DNA from: Candidatus Gastranaerophilales bacterium
GTDB lineage: Bacteria; Cyanobacteriota; Vampirovibrionia; Gastranaerophilales; Gastranaerophilaceae
Direction of reading: 5' to 3'
DNA length: 42,309 nucleotides
NCBI GenBank assembly: GCA_944324285.1
Contig: CALUVR010000019.1
Coordinates: 1-42,309, forward strand
Part shown: piece after piece, positions 1 to 9,495 of the stretch
Layout of the letters: each line of letters opens with the position of its first letter
How positions within the stretch are numbered: the stretch's first letter is position 1
Position numbers and translations under genes: made by a program
Notes under the pieces: generated by a model
The model's database searches: none
The model's input: the letters and a program-made list of their open reading frames with translations, nothing else
What the model was told of the DNA's origin: nothing

Positions 1-34
1 ATGCGTCAGCATTTAACGACATCCATTCGGTCTT

Positions 35-154
35 GCGCTGCAAAGCAGCGCTGTTATATAGCGTGTTTTTCTTTCTTGTCCGGTATTCTTTCTTTTGACA
101 TCGCAACCAAAAGAAAGAATACCGGTGCAGGGCTTGGGGCTGCAGAAGCCCCAA
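35..154. repeat. Three consecutive hairpins in intergenic DNA
   Basis: Three perfect inverted repeats follow one another. A 7-bp stem GCGCTGC/GCAGCGC lies at 35-41 and 45-51. A 17-bp stem lies at 80-96 and 109-125 with a 12-nt loop. An 8-bp stem TTGGGGCT/AGCCCCAA lies at 134-141 and 147-154. A 63-codon open frame runs through them but is made largely of the hairpin arms, so I do not call it a gene. The cluster looks like a dispersed intergenic repeat; no function is shown by the sequence. Confidence 0.6.
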
Positions 155-190
155 ATATAGAAAATCTTTTACGCACTGGGCTGTTCCTAT

Positions 191-222
191 AAAAGCGACC
201 TCTATTAAAGAGGCCGCTTTTT
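191..222. terminator. Bidirectional rho-independent terminator after secF
   Basis: The stem GCGaCCTCT / AGAGGcCGC (195-203 and 209-217) has one internal mismatch and a 5-nt loop. It is flanked by an A-run on the left and a T-run on the right, so it can act on both strands. It sits 20 nt beyond the secF stop codon and would end the minus-strand secD-secF transcript. Confidence 0.8.
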
Positions 223-241
223 ATTCTGTATTTATTTTATG

Positions 242-1228
242 TTATGCAGCAGTTGCAGCAGCTTTTTTGTTATTTTTATGGTCTTCCCAGATGTCTACAA
301 GTACCGAGCAGAAGAATATACTTGAATATGTGCCGATTGCAATACCGATTAACATCGCAAGTACAAAGTCTTTTGTCGTTACACCGCCGAAGAAATACAA
401 TGCTGCAAGCGTGATTATTGTTGTCAGTGATGTGTTGATACTTCTTGCTAAAGTCTGGTTAACTGACGCATTGACAATTTCTCCGAAAGACATTTTCTTT
501 GAGTAATAACGCAGGTTTTCTCTAATTCTATCGAATACAACGATTGTATCGTGGACGGAGAACCCGACAACCGTCAAGATTGCAGTGATAAATAATCCGT
601 CGATTTGAACGTTGTATAAAAGCCCGAGAAGAGAAAATATACCCACTACAAAAAGTACGTCGTGTGCAATACCGAGAATTGCGGCAAGCGCATAATCAAA
701 TTTAAATCTAAAAGAAAGATATGCAATAATCCCTAAAAATGCAAGACTTAACGCAAGGAGCGAATTTTTAAACAATTCTCTTCCTAAAGTCGGTCCCACA
801 GAACTTACTGAAATCAAGTCAGGATTTGTGTAATCTTTTGATAAAGTTTCAGTGATTTTGTTCACGGTATCTTTATCTTCTCCGATGAATTTAGTTTTTA
901 TTGAAATAATACTTTTCAAATCAGAATTTTTTGAAGATTCTGCATTTGCGTGGAGAATTTGGATTGACGGATTTTCAATCCCTATTTTTTCCAAATCCGT
1001 ACGGGTTTTGCTCATATCTGCGTTAGTGACGTTTTTGTTAACTCCGTACTGGAGAATAGTCCCGCCGGTATAGTCAATGCCGACTTTAAGCGGAATATGA
1101 TTTTCGTTATGGATAGTCGAATAAACTAGCGCAATAACTCCCGGCAATAGCAATATTGCGGAAATACAGAGCCACACTATTCTGTATTTAACTATATCTA
1201 TTAAGTGTCTTGATGTTATCTCATTCAT
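242..1228 (-). CDS. secF: Protein translocase subunit SecF
   Basis: SecF is the inner-membrane partner of SecD in the SecDF accessory complex, which uses the proton gradient to help pull secreted proteins through SecYEG. The 328-aa protein has a first membrane helix near residues 17-37 and the P1-type signature IDYTGGT at 51-57. A hydrophobic C-terminal half follows with about five more helices, containing GFSVHDTIVVFDRIRENLR, the classic SecF TM4-TM5 motif. The start is supported by AGAGGT about 11 nt upstream. It lies 37 nt downstream of secD, so the two are co-transcribed as separate genes rather than fused. The C-terminus is a short Ala/Lys-rich tail. Confidence 0.95.
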   Translation of the reverse strand: MNEITSRHLIDIVKYRIVWLCISAILLLPGVIALVYSTIHNENHIPLKVGIDYTGGTILQYGVNKNVTNADMSKTRTDLEKIGIENPSIQILHANAESSKNSDLKSIISIKTKFIGEDKDTVNKITETLSKDYTNPDLISVSSVGPTLGRELFKNSLLALSLAFLGIIAYLSFRFKFDYALAAILGIAHDVLFVVGIFSLLGLLYNVQIDGLFITAILTVVGFSVHDTIVVFDRIRENLRYYSKKMSFGEIVNASVNQTLARSINTSLTTIITLAALYFFGGVTTKDFVLAMLIGIAIGTYSSIFFCSVLVDIWEDHKNNKKAAATAA

Positions 1229-1265
1229 TTTTTATTTACCTCTTTTTATTAAATTTTAACAGTGC

Positions 1266-2573
1266 CTAATCCAAAATACCGAAACGTGCATTTTCGCGTT
1301 TTGTTTCGGTTGCTTCAAAGCCTTTTCCAATCTCGTCTTTACGCAGACCGAAGAGTGCAGGGTATTTGAGTTCCCCTGTACCGAAGATTAAATGCATGAA
1401 GTTTTTCGTGATTGTGATTGCACTGAACATGGAAACAATTACACCTAAAGCAAGAGTGAGCGCAAAACCTTTAACAATACTTGTACCGAGCATATAAAGG
1501 ATTACGCAGGTAATAATCGTTGTCATATTTGAATCGAAAATACTTGTGAAAGCTCTGTCAAAGCCTGAATTGATAGCTGTGAATAAATTTCTGCCGGCTC
1601 TTAATTCTTCTTTGGTTCTTTCAAAGATAAGAATGTTAGCATCAACCGCCATACCGATACTCAGGATAAAACCTGCGATACCTGCAAGAGTCAAGGTAAC
1701 AGGAATAGCTTTAAATAAAGCAAAGAGCATTAAACTATAGATAATTAATGCAACGTCAGCAATTAAACCGGGGAGTCTATAATATGCAATCATAAAGAGC
1801 ATTACTAAGCCTAAGCCGATAATCCCTGCAACTTTTGATTTTGCAATACTATCTGCACCGAGTGTAGGTCCTACGGTATTTTCTTCAACGATTTTTGCAG
1901 GAACAGGAAGTGCACCTGCATTCAGAAGGTTAACCATTCTTTCAGCCTCTTCATAGGCAAACCCGCTGTCACCGCCTGAAATCTGCGCTTTTCCGCCGTA
2001 GATTGGTTCATTTACATTAGGAGCTGAAACCAAATCTCCATTAAAGAATATAGCCATTGGTTTATTTACTAATTCTTTTGTGAGTTCCGCGAATTTTTTA
2101 GAACCTTCTGATTTAAATTCAAGAGAGACAACCCAGTGACCTGCAGCGTCAGTTGTAAGAGTAGATTTAGCTAAATCCTGACCTGTTAAGCCTGTTTCAA
2201 CCCAGGTTTGAACTCCGTCTTTACCGATAGCTTCTTTTTTGAATTCCAATTGAGCGGTTTCGCCTAAGAAAGCTTTTGCTTCTTTCAAATCCGTAACGTT
2301 CGGGATTTCAACGAGTAATCTTTTTTCTCCTGTCTGTTGTACGACAGTTTCTGCAACCCCGAGTTTATTTACACGATTTTCTATTGCAAATTGTAATCTG
2401 TCCATAACTTCCTGAGTAATTACAGGAACACTTTTTGTGGTTTCGGCTTCAAGAACAAGGCGGGAGCCCCCGACAAGATCAAGTCCGAGCTTGGTTGGTT
2501 TGACGAAAATTGTAACTATTGAAGCTATTACAATAAGTACAATTGCCCAAAACATGATAATTTTGTTTTTCAC
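1266..2573 (-). CDS. secD: Protein translocase subunit SecD
   Basis: SecD is the larger half of the SecDF secretion motor. The 435-aa protein has an N-terminal helix (about 4-24), the signature GLDLVGGS at 30-37, a periplasmic P1 region to about residue 250, and five C-terminal helices. Those helices include GMAVDANILIFERTKEEL, the conserved TM4 region that carries the proton-relay Asp. It is shorter than E. coli SecD (615 aa), mainly in the periplasmic part. Translation appears to start at GTG (complement of 2571-2573), preceded by AGAGGAT at good spacing; the next in-frame ATG is inside the first helix. No yajC is seen beside it. Confidence 0.94.
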   Translation of the reverse strand: MKNKIIMFWAIVLIVIASIVTIFVKPTKLGLDLVGGSRLVLEAETTKSVPVITQEVMDRLQFAIENRVNKLGVAETVVQQTGEKRLLVEIPNVTDLKEAKAFLGETAQLEFKKEAIGKDGVQTWVETGLTGQDLAKSTLTTDAAGHWVVSLEFKSEGSKKFAELTKELVNKPMAIFFNGDLVSAPNVNEPIYGGKAQISGGDSGFAYEEAERMVNLLNAGALPVPAKIVEENTVGPTLGADSIAKSKVAGIIGLGLVMLFMIAYYRLPGLIADVALIIYSLMLFALFKAIPVTLTLAGIAGFILSIGMAVDANILIFERTKEELRAGRNLFTAINSGFDRAFTSIFDSNMTTIITCVILYMLGTSIVKGFALTLALGVIVSMFSAITITKNFMHLIFGTGELKYPALFGLRKDEIGKGFEATETKRENARFGILD

Positions 2574-2644
2574 TTTTTTTATCCTCTTATATCTGTACTT
2601 TTTTAACTTATTTCGTGCGGATAAATTCCGCGTTGCAGTTTTAA

Positions 2645-2690
2645 TTTTATTAAAAAATAAAACTCAATTTGATAGCCTGAGCGGGCTAAT
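2645..2690 (-). terminator. Weak stem region after dapA
   Basis: The dapA stop codon lies in a short stem TAGCC/GGCTA (2673-2677 and 2684-2688). An all-A/T inverted repeat TTTTATT/AATAAAA follows on the minus strand. This may weakly attenuate transcription between dapA and secD. It is not a convincing terminator, so dapA and secDF may be read through. Confidence 0.25.
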
Positions 2691-3579
2691 CATTTTTGAC
2701 ACTGTCCAAAACTTTAAAGAGTTCTGTTTTTTCATCGTCAGAAAGTTCGACGAGCGGACGTCTGACAACATCTTCAATAATACCTTTATGAGCAAGTGCA
2801 GCCTTAACAGGGACCGGGTTCGGCGCCATAAAGAGTTTTTTGAAAGCAGGATAAAGTTTTTTGTGCATATTAAGAGCTGCCAAAAACTCTCCTGTTTTAT
2901 AATTCCTAATCATTGATTTAAGTTCGGATCCGAAAATATGAGATGCCACTGAGATAACCCCTCTTGCGCCGAGAGAAAGCATCGGGAGGGTTAAACTGTC
3001 GTCGCCTGAATAGATTGAAAAATCTTCAGGACAGAGAAGCTTCATTTCTGTAATAGCATCCATATCACCGCAGCTTTGTTTAATTCCGACGATATTATCA
3101 AATTCTTTTGCAAGCTGTGCCACAGTCTGCGGCTGCATGTTAACGCCGGTTCTTGACGGTATATTATAAATAATTACAGGCAGGTTTGTACTTTTTGCAA
3201 TAGCTGAAAAGTGTTCAATCATGCCCTTTTGCGACGGTTTATTATAGTAAGGGACAACAGATAAAATTGCATCGACGTCTTCTTTTTCCGCAAGTTTAGC
3301 GGTTCTGATGGCAGTCATTGTGCAATTAGAACCTGCATTCATAATAACTTTTGCTTTATTAGCGTTTGCGCGTTTTACAGTGCTTAGAACTTCAATTTCT
3401 TCTTCGTGCGTAAGGGTTGGGCCTTCGCCTGTAGTTCCTGCAACTAGAAGGGTATCACTCCCGTTATTAATAAGATATTTTGTTAATTCTTCAACTTTGT
3501 TGTAATCAATTTCTCTATTTTTATCAAACGGCGTAACCATAGCGGTTATAACTTCCCCGGCGTCAAATCTGATAGCCAT
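2686..3579 (-). CDS. dapA: 4-hydroxy-tetrahydrodipicolinate synthase
   Basis: DapA condenses pyruvate with aspartate semialdehyde, the committed step toward diaminopimelate (peptidoglycan) and lysine. The 297-aa length is normal for the family. Visible active-site features are GTTGEG at 48-53, the YNKP segment at 112-115, YNIPSRTG at 138-145 (Tyr138 and Arg143 match the catalytic Tyr and the substrate Arg), and Lys167 in GIKQSCGD, which forms the Schiff base with pyruvate. GAGGT lies 5 nt before the ATG. It is the first gene of the minus-strand dapA-secD-secF run and is divergent from the lpt run. Confidence 0.95.
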   Translation of the reverse strand: MAIRFDAGEVITAMVTPFDKNREIDYNKVEELTKYLINNGSDTLLVAGTTGEGPTLTHEEEIEVLSTVKRANANKAKVIMNAGSNCTMTAIRTAKLAEKEDVDAILSVVPYYNKPSQKGMIEHFSAIAKSTNLPVIIYNIPSRTGVNMQPQTVAQLAKEFDNIVGIKQSCGDMDAITEMKLLCPEDFSIYSGDDSLTLPMLSLGARGVISVASHIFGSELKSMIRNYKTGEFLAALNMHKKLYPAFKKLFMAPNPVPVKAALAHKGIIEDVVRRPLVELSDDEKTELFKVLDSVKND

Positions 3580-3724
3580 AAATACCTCTTTTCTTAAAAA
3601 CTAAGACTTTCTCCTTTTAAATTATATCTCAAACATGCTATATGGGCGGTTTATATTAAGAACGTTAAAGTAAAATAAAAAAAGGAGTATGCCTTTTGGT
3701 ATTTTTCGTGCTACCATTTTAATT

Positions 3725-4312
3725 ATGAACTGGAAAAATCTAAGCAAAAAGAAGAAGGCTTATTTATTTGCATTTATCGCTATTGTAGGGCTTTTGATGT
3801 GGGCATTTATCTCCGCCGGAGTGATAACCCATAACTTTAACAGAAGCCAGTTATCAGGACAAAAAGATAAGCAGGAAGCCCTGATTAACGGTATTATTCT
3901 GACGGAAACTAAAAACGAGAAAAAATACTGGGAAATCTACGGCGATACAGGAAATTACGACAGTACAAACGGTGTTGCCATGCTCGACAACTGTATCGGA
4001 AATTTTTATGATGAAAATAATGAAGTATCTATGAGTTTTGAATCTTCCAAAGGCACCTACAACGAAAGAAAAAAACAGATTATAATGTATGATGATACAA
4101 CAATTGTAATCAAAGACGGAACCATACTGGAAGCAGACAGATTAACCTGGTCCGGCAGCGATGAGCCTGTTATAGCAAAAGGCAACGTCAAAATTACAAG
4201 AGGGAAAGAACTATATGCGACTGCTGATATCGTTGAGATAAGTCCGGGATACGATGACTTTAAAATTATCGGCAACGCTGTTTCAAAATTGTACGATACC
4301 AAGGAGAAATAA
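3725..4312 (+). CDS. LptC-like LPS export membrane protein
   Basis: This is a 195-aa protein with a short Lys-rich cytoplasmic start, one membrane helix (about residues 12-34) and a beta-rich periplasmic domain typical of LptC. LptC passes lipopolysaccharide from the LptBFG transporter to LptA. The assignment rests on topology, size and the adjoining LptA/OstA-like gene, not on a strong sequence signature. The start is uncertain: an ATG at 3689 in the same frame would add 12 residues, but AAAGGAG ends only one base before it, while the 3725 ATG gives a normal N-terminus yet has no nearby ribosome site. The stop overlaps the next ATG by one base. Confidence 0.7.
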   Translation: MNWKNLSKKKKAYLFAFIAIVGLLMWAFISAGVITHNFNRSQLSGQKDKQEALINGIILTETKNEKKYWEIYGDTGNYDSTNGVAMLDNCIGNFYDENNEVSMSFESSKGTYNERKKQIIMYDDTTIVIKDGTILEADRLTWSGSDEPVIAKGNVKITRGKELYATADIVEISPGYDDFKIIGNAVSKLYDTKEK

Positions 4313-5304
4313 TGAAAAAGATATTATTTGCTTTATGTTTATTAATTGCGACATGTCTGATTACACAGGCGTCAGAACTTGTAATTGAATCAAAAACACA
4401 AAGTTACGCGGAAAAAGATAACAAAATCAAATTCGACGGTGATGTCAAAGTTTCAATTGACGACTTAAAAGTTGTCGGGGAATCTGCTGATGTCGATATT
4501 GATAAAAACCAGCAGCTTGATACTGCAACTTTTTATGATAAACCTTATGCTTATGAAATTAAAAAAAATAAAAAAAGAGAGGTTAAAGCAAATATCTTAA
4601 AAGTTTCATTGATTACAAAAATCGTTAGAGCCGAAGGGGATACACAATCTGTAGTTTTTGACGGCAAAACTCCAGTTGTAGTTATCAATTCCGATATTCA
4701 GGAATACAACACTAAAACCGGTGTTATGACTGCAACAGGCATGGTTACAATTAAATACAAAGAAATTGAAACTTTCTCTGATAAAGCTATTATAAAAACC
4801 GATAAAAACGGGGATTTGAAAGATCTTGAATTAATCGGAAACGGCAGAGTAAAACGTGAAACCAATGAATCTTTTGCCGACAAATTTTACTATAATGAAG
4901 CAACCAAAATCCTGACAGCTACGGGTAATACAACATCTAACGTTTTGATGGAGGACGGTACAAAACTTGTCTTAAAATCAAATATTCAGGAATACGTTCA
5001 GGATAAAAATACATTCAGTGCAAGCGGAAACGTAAGAGTGTGGTATAAAGATTACTATGCAGTCGGTCCGAAAATTAATGTTTATCCTGACAAAACAACA
5101 AATAAACCGAATGATATTTATTTTGTCGGAAGATCAAGTATTACGCAGGGAGTGAGAACGATTTATGCAGATAAGATGAAGATGATGCTGAATCCGAAAG
5201 ATTTCCATGCAGAAGGGAATACAAGAACAGTTATCAGAAACCTTGGCAACGGTTCTGATGAAAATCAGACTGAAAACAGCGGCGGTATTGGATTAGGATT
5301 ATAA
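4312..5304 (+). CDS. LptA/OstA-like periplasmic protein
   Basis: The 330-aa protein has a clear signal peptide (MKKILFALCLLIATCLITQA) and a mature part built of repeating OstA-type beta strands (the recurrent DGDVKVS..., ATGMVTIKYKE..., ASGNVRVWYKD... segments). LptA forms the periplasmic bridge that carries lipopolysaccharide from LptC to LptD. At 330 residues it is nearly twice E. coli LptA (185 aa), suggesting duplicated OstA domains, as in cyanobacterial-type proteins. AAGGAG is 6 nt upstream of the ATG. It is tightly coupled to the lptC-like gene before it and the TPR gene after it. Confidence 0.75.
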   Translation: MKKILFALCLLIATCLITQASELVIESKTQSYAEKDNKIKFDGDVKVSIDDLKVVGESADVDIDKNQQLDTATFYDKPYAYEIKKNKKREVKANILKVSLITKIVRAEGDTQSVVFDGKTPVVVINSDIQEYNTKTGVMTATGMVTIKYKEIETFSDKAIIKTDKNGDLKDLELIGNGRVKRETNESFADKFYYNEATKILTATGNTTSNVLMEDGTKLVLKSNIQEYVQDKNTFSASGNVRVWYKDYYAVGPKINVYPDKTTNKPNDIYFVGRSSITQGVRTIYADKMKMMLNPKDFHAEGNTRTVIRNLGNGSDENQTENSGGIGLGL

Positions 5305-5306
5305 AT

Positions 5307-6086
5307 ATGAGCGACAAAATTAAAACAGCAGTAGAATGTTATAATAAAGGCGAATACGAAAAAGCAATAGATATATTTAGTTCCGTGTTGGAAACCGAAA
5401 AGCCGACGGCGGAAGTTTATAATAACGTTGCACAGTGTTATGCTAGTATCGGCAACAATGAAAAAGCAGAGGATAATTTCTTAAAAGCAATTGAACTTAA
5501 TCCTAAACTTCCTCAGGCATATATAAATCTTGCTGACATTTATTTTAAGACAAAAGATTACGGCAACGGTATCGAACTTTTGTGTCAGGGAATTTACGAA
5601 CTTCCTGATAATATGGTTCTGAGGCATTATCTTGCGCGTTTTTATATGGAAGATGCGCGTCTTGATTTGGCGGTGGATGAGTTGGAAAAAGTTCTTGAAG
5701 TTCAGCCGGAAAATTATGATGCTTATTATGACCTCGGCAAAGTCCATTTTGAACTCGGAAATTATGATTCAGCCATAGAAAATTTTGAAAACGTTCTTGA
5801 ATTCAAAGAAAATAATGTCTGGATATATTATTACCTCGGGCAGGCGTATGAGGCAAACGACGAAATTGATAAAGCATTGTCAAACTATCTGAAAGCGATA
5901 GCAAGGGATGACGGATTTTATCAAGCTTATAAAAAAGCCGCAATTCTTTTTCTCGCAAGAGGGGATTATGAGGATGCGATTGAATATTTTGAAGATTATA
6001 TGAATATGGAAATCCCTGCAGAGGAAAAAGAAAACATTTCAAAATTGGTAGAGAGAATTAAAAAGAAAACAGCAAATGAAAAATAA
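5307..6086 (+). CDS. Tetratricopeptide-repeat protein
   Basis: The 259-aa protein is almost entirely TPR repeats, about six to seven units of 34 residues; YNNVAQCYASIGNNEKAEDN, YINLADIYFKTKDYGNGIEL and YYDLGKVHFELGNYDSAIEN each fit the TPR consensus. It has no signal peptide or membrane helix, so it is probably a cytoplasmic protein-binding scaffold. It begins 2 nt after the lptA-like stop and overlaps dprA by 11 nt, so it is translationally coupled to both. Its partner is not evident from sequence; a link to envelope assembly is suggested only by position. Confidence 0.85.
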   Translation: MSDKIKTAVECYNKGEYEKAIDIFSSVLETEKPTAEVYNNVAQCYASIGNNEKAEDNFLKAIELNPKLPQAYINLADIYFKTKDYGNGIELLCQGIYELPDNMVLRHYLARFYMEDARLDLAVDELEKVLEVQPENYDAYYDLGKVHFELGNYDSAIENFENVLEFKENNVWIYYYLGQAYEANDEIDKALSNYLKAIARDDGFYQAYKKAAILFLARGDYEDAIEYFEDYMNMEIPAEEKENISKLVERIKKKTANEK

Positions 6087-7161
6087 ATTCTGGATAGCGT
6101 TTTCCGCAATAGAACAAATCGACAGTCCTTTCATTCATAGACTCTATAATTACTTTGGTGATATAGAGGAGGCTTTTAATGCAGGACTGAATGAATTATC
6201 GCAGATTGACGGGTTGAGTGTAAAAAGAGCCGAAACTTTTTTGCGCGAGCGCGACAAAATTGATCCGGATAAAGCGCTCTTTGGGGTTGAAAACCGCGGT
6301 GTAAATTATCTTACACTTGAAGATGATAATTATCCGAAAATGTTGAAGCAGATTTCAGACCCGCCTGCGGTTTTATATTACAGGGGGGATTTATTTAATT
6401 GTAATTTAGATAGAACAGTTGCTGTTGTTGGGTCAAGGAAATCAACTTACCACGCAAAAGAAGCGGTCAGAAAAATCTTATCGGAACTCACCGGCACTGA
6501 TATTTGTATAGTATCAGGGCTTGCTGCGGGAATTGATACGACTGCACATGAGGCGGCAATGGATAACGGATTAAAAACAATCGGCGTAATCGCAAGCGGT
6601 TTTGATTTTATTTATCCAAGTTCCAACAAAAGACTGTATGAAAAGATAGAAAAAGAGAATGGTGCTGTTGTCACGGAATATTACCCGACATTCCAGCCGT
6701 TAAAGTTCAGGTTCCCGCAGAGAAACAGAATAGTTTCGGGGCTTTCATACGGCACTCTTGTTGCAGAAGCCTCCTTAAAAAGCGGTGCATTGATTACCGC
6801 AAACTTATGCCTTGAACAGGGGAGAGAATTGATGTGTATTCCGGGGCTTATTTCAAATCCGAATACGGAAGGAATTTATAAGCTTTTGAAAAATGGTGCA
6901 ACTCTTGTGACACAGGCTCAGGATATTCTTGAGGCTCTGAACTGGGAAATTAAACCCGCAGAACAATTGACAATGGATTTGAGCGGATTAACAGATATTG
7001 AATTAAAAATTCTGAACGCAATAGAAGTTGAAGAAAAAGGATTTGACGAAATCGCGGCAATAACAAAGATTGACACCGTGGAATTATTGACAAACTTGAC
7101 AACCATGGAGCTTAAAGGCATAATAAAACAGGTAACCGGCGACAGATATAAGAGGGTATAA
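6076..7161 (+). CDS. dprA: DNA processing protein DprA (Smf)
   Basis: DprA binds incoming single-stranded DNA in natural transformation and loads RecA on it. The 361-aa protein has an N-terminal SAM/HhH-like region, the Rossmann-like DNA-binding core (VAVVGSRKST near 110, SGLAAGIDTTAHEAA near 150, FPQRNRIVSGLS near 215, EASLKSGALITA near 235) and a C-terminal winged-helix domain (about 295-361). The core motifs look intact. It sits directly before topA, an arrangement common across bacteria. No other competence genes are in the window. Confidence 0.94.
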   Translation: MKNKFWIAFSAIEQIDSPFIHRLYNYFGDIEEAFNAGLNELSQIDGLSVKRAETFLRERDKIDPDKALFGVENRGVNYLTLEDDNYPKMLKQISDPPAVLYYRGDLFNCNLDRTVAVVGSRKSTYHAKEAVRKILSELTGTDICIVSGLAAGIDTTAHEAAMDNGLKTIGVIASGFDFIYPSSNKRLYEKIEKENGAVVTEYYPTFQPLKFRFPQRNRIVSGLSYGTLVAEASLKSGALITANLCLEQGRELMCIPGLISNPNTEGIYKLLKNGATLVTQAQDILEALNWEIKPAEQLTMDLSGLTDIELKILNAIEVEEKGFDEIAAITKIDTVELLTNLTTMELKGIIKQVTGDRYKRV

Positions 7162-7167
7162 ATATAA

Positions 7168-9495
7168 ATGGCAAAAGCGGCAGCAGCAGAAAAAACAGAG
7201 GGCGCGCAGGCGTCAAAAACTAAATCCAAAAAAGAGAAAGCTCTTGTAATAGTAGAGTCTCCTGCAAAATCCAAAACCATCAGAAAAATTTTGGGGGATA
7301 GTTATACTATAGAAGCAAGTTTCGGTCACATCAGGGATTTACCGCAGAATGTTCTCGGGTTTGATGTCAATAACGGTTTCCAGCCATCTTTTGTTGTTAT
7401 CCCCGAGAAGAAAAAAGTCGTTACCAAATTGAATGAATTATCAAAAAAAAGCGATAAAATATTTCTGGCTTCCGACCCCGACCGCGAGGGAGAGGCTATT
7501 GCCTGGCATGTCAGACAGGTTCTGAATGTGCCGGATGATAAGGTTTTCAGAATTGAATTTAACGAGATTACGCCGAAGGCAGTAAAATACGCGGTTGAAC
7601 ATCCGCGCGCAATTGATATGGACAGGGTAAAAGCCCAGCAGACAAGACAAATTCTTGACAAACTCGTAGGCTACAAATTAAGTCCTGTTTTATGGAAACA
7701 GCTCGGAAATTATCACCTCTCTGCGGGACGCGTTCAATCTGTCGCCCTCAGAATGATTTGCGAAAGAGAAGAAGAAATCGAAGCTTTCGTTCCGGTTGAA
7801 TACTGGTCTATTCATACAGAATTGGAAAAAGAAGGGGGCGTTTTCGAGGCCGAACTTTCCAAATATAAAGATAAAAAAATCGAAATCAAAAATGAAGAAG
7901 AAGCGCAAAAGATTGTAGAATTTCTCTCGGATAAATCAACGGAATACAAGGTTGAAAAGATTACAAACAGGGAAACAAAACGTAAGCCCACAGCACCTTT
8001 TATCACTTCAACTTTGCAAAGAGAAGCCTCCTCAAAACTAGGTTACGGCGTTCAAAAAACAATGCAGATTGCGCAGAAATTATACGAAGGTATTGAACTT
8101 GAAAACGGCGCAGTCGGTTTGATTACCTATATGAGAACCGACAGTACAAGAATTTCCGATGACGCGCAGGCAATGGCAAAAGATTTTATCCTGAAAAATT
8201 ACGGCGAGAAATATTATCCTGAAAAGCCAAATGTTTACGCCAAAGGCAAACAAAATGTTCAGGACGCCCACGAAGCCATCAGACCGTCATACCCTGAGCG
8301 GACGCCTGACAGTATAAAAAAATATCTTTCTAATGAACAGTACAGGTTGTATAAATTAATCTGGAATAAATTTATGTCGTCCCAGATGACAAATGCAACC
8401 GTTGCAAATAAAGCCGTTGAAATAACGGCAGGCGACTATACATTAAGAGCCAGCACAAGCAAGGTAACTTTCGACGGTTTCCTGAAACTTTATAACGAGA
8501 ATGATGAAGAAGATAATGCACCAAAGGAAAAAATTCCTGATTTGCATAAAGATGACATTCTGACCTGTCGTAAGGTTACGCCGAAACAGCACTTCACCCA
8601 GCCGCCGCCAAGATACTCGGAAGCAACTCTGGTTAAGGCGCTGGAAGAGTACGGAATCGGTCGTCCGTCAACTTATGCCTCAATTATTACAAAAATTCAG
8701 ACGCGCGGTTATGTTGAGAAACTGGAAAAAGCACTGGCGCCGACGCTTCTTGGTAGAACTGTCTGTAAACAGCTCATGTCGCAGTTTACGGATGTTATGG
8801 ATTATAAATTTACAGCCGGCATGGAAACAAAATTAGACCAGATTGCGGATAAAAAAGCTGTATGGAATAAGGTTCTCGAGGATTTCTACGAACCGTTTAT
8901 CGAGGTTGTAAATGACGCGATGAAAAGCGGTGAGCGGGTACGAATTGAAACAAATGTTATGTGTCCGAACTGCGGCAAACCGATGCTTGTCAGAACAAGC
9001 CGTCAGGGGAATCAGTTCTTAGGGTGTTCAGGATATCCTGAATGCAAAACCGTAATGTCTTTAAATGCAATGGCAGAAGGCGCTTCTTCTCAAACCCCTT
9101 CCGAAGCTGAGAAATGCGAAGAAAAATGTGAAAAATGCGGCTCTGATATGGTATTTAAAACAGGACCTTACGGCAAGTATATGGAATGCACTAATGAGGA
9201 TTGCAAATTCCGTAAACCTTACCGCCGCTCAACAGGCGTTAAATGCCCGAAATGCGGCAAAGGTGTAATAGTAGAAAGAAAATCCAAGCGCGGAACCGTA
9301 TTCTTTGGCTGCGACAAGTATCCTGACTGCGACTTTGTACTGTGGAACGAACCGACAGGTGAAGAATGCCCTGACTGCGGCGCATTATTGGTGAAAAAAG
9401 TTCTGAAAAAAGGAACTACAATAGAATGTTCAAACCGCTCATGCGGTTATAAACGTGTGGAAGAGCCAAAACCGGAGGAAAATTCTGATGAATAA
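7168..9495 (+). CDS. topA: DNA topoisomerase I
   Basis: TopA relaxes negative supercoils by cutting one strand and passing the other. The 775-aa protein has a TOPRIM domain (ALVIVESPAKSKTIRKI at 25-41; SDPDREGEA at 102-110 carries the metal-binding DxD-type acidic residues). The catalytic Tyr321 is in GLITYMRTDST. The C-terminus has four Cys4 zinc ribbons: CPNC...CSGYPEC, CEKC...CTNEDC, CPKC...CDKYPDC and CPDC...CSNRSC. The first 20 residues are an Ala/Lys-rich extension. It begins 6 nt after dprA and its last 8 nt overlap aroE. Confidence 0.97.
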   Translation: MAKAAAAEKTEGAQASKTKSKKEKALVIVESPAKSKTIRKILGDSYTIEASFGHIRDLPQNVLGFDVNNGFQPSFVVIPEKKKVVTKLNELSKKSDKIFLASDPDREGEAIAWHVRQVLNVPDDKVFRIEFNEITPKAVKYAVEHPRAIDMDRVKAQQTRQILDKLVGYKLSPVLWKQLGNYHLSAGRVQSVALRMICEREEEIEAFVPVEYWSIHTELEKEGGVFEAELSKYKDKKIEIKNEEEAQKIVEFLSDKSTEYKVEKITNRETKRKPTAPFITSTLQREASSKLGYGVQKTMQIAQKLYEGIELENGAVGLITYMRTDSTRISDDAQAMAKDFILKNYGEKYYPEKPNVYAKGKQNVQDAHEAIRPSYPERTPDSIKKYLSNEQYRLYKLIWNKFMSSQMTNATVANKAVEITAGDYTLRASTSKVTFDGFLKLYNENDEEDNAPKEKIPDLHKDDILTCRKVTPKQHFTQPPPRYSEATLVKALEEYGIGRPSTYASIITKIQTRGYVEKLEKALAPTLLGRTVCKQLMSQFTDVMDYKFTAGMETKLDQIADKKAVWNKVLEDFYEPFIEVVNDAMKSGERVRIETNVMCPNCGKPMLVRTSRQGNQFLGCSGYPECKTVMSLNAMAEGASSQTPSEAEKCEEKCEKCGSDMVFKTGPYGKYMECTNEDCKFRKPYRRSTGVKCPKCGKGVIVERKSKRGTVFFGCDKYPDCDFVLWNEPTGEECPDCGALLVKKVLKKGTTIECSNRSCGYKRVEEPKPEENSDE

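Noticed and set aside
1-192. 63-codon open frame at the window start
   Set aside because: It consists mostly of hairpin arms, has no ribosome site in view and no recognisable protein features.
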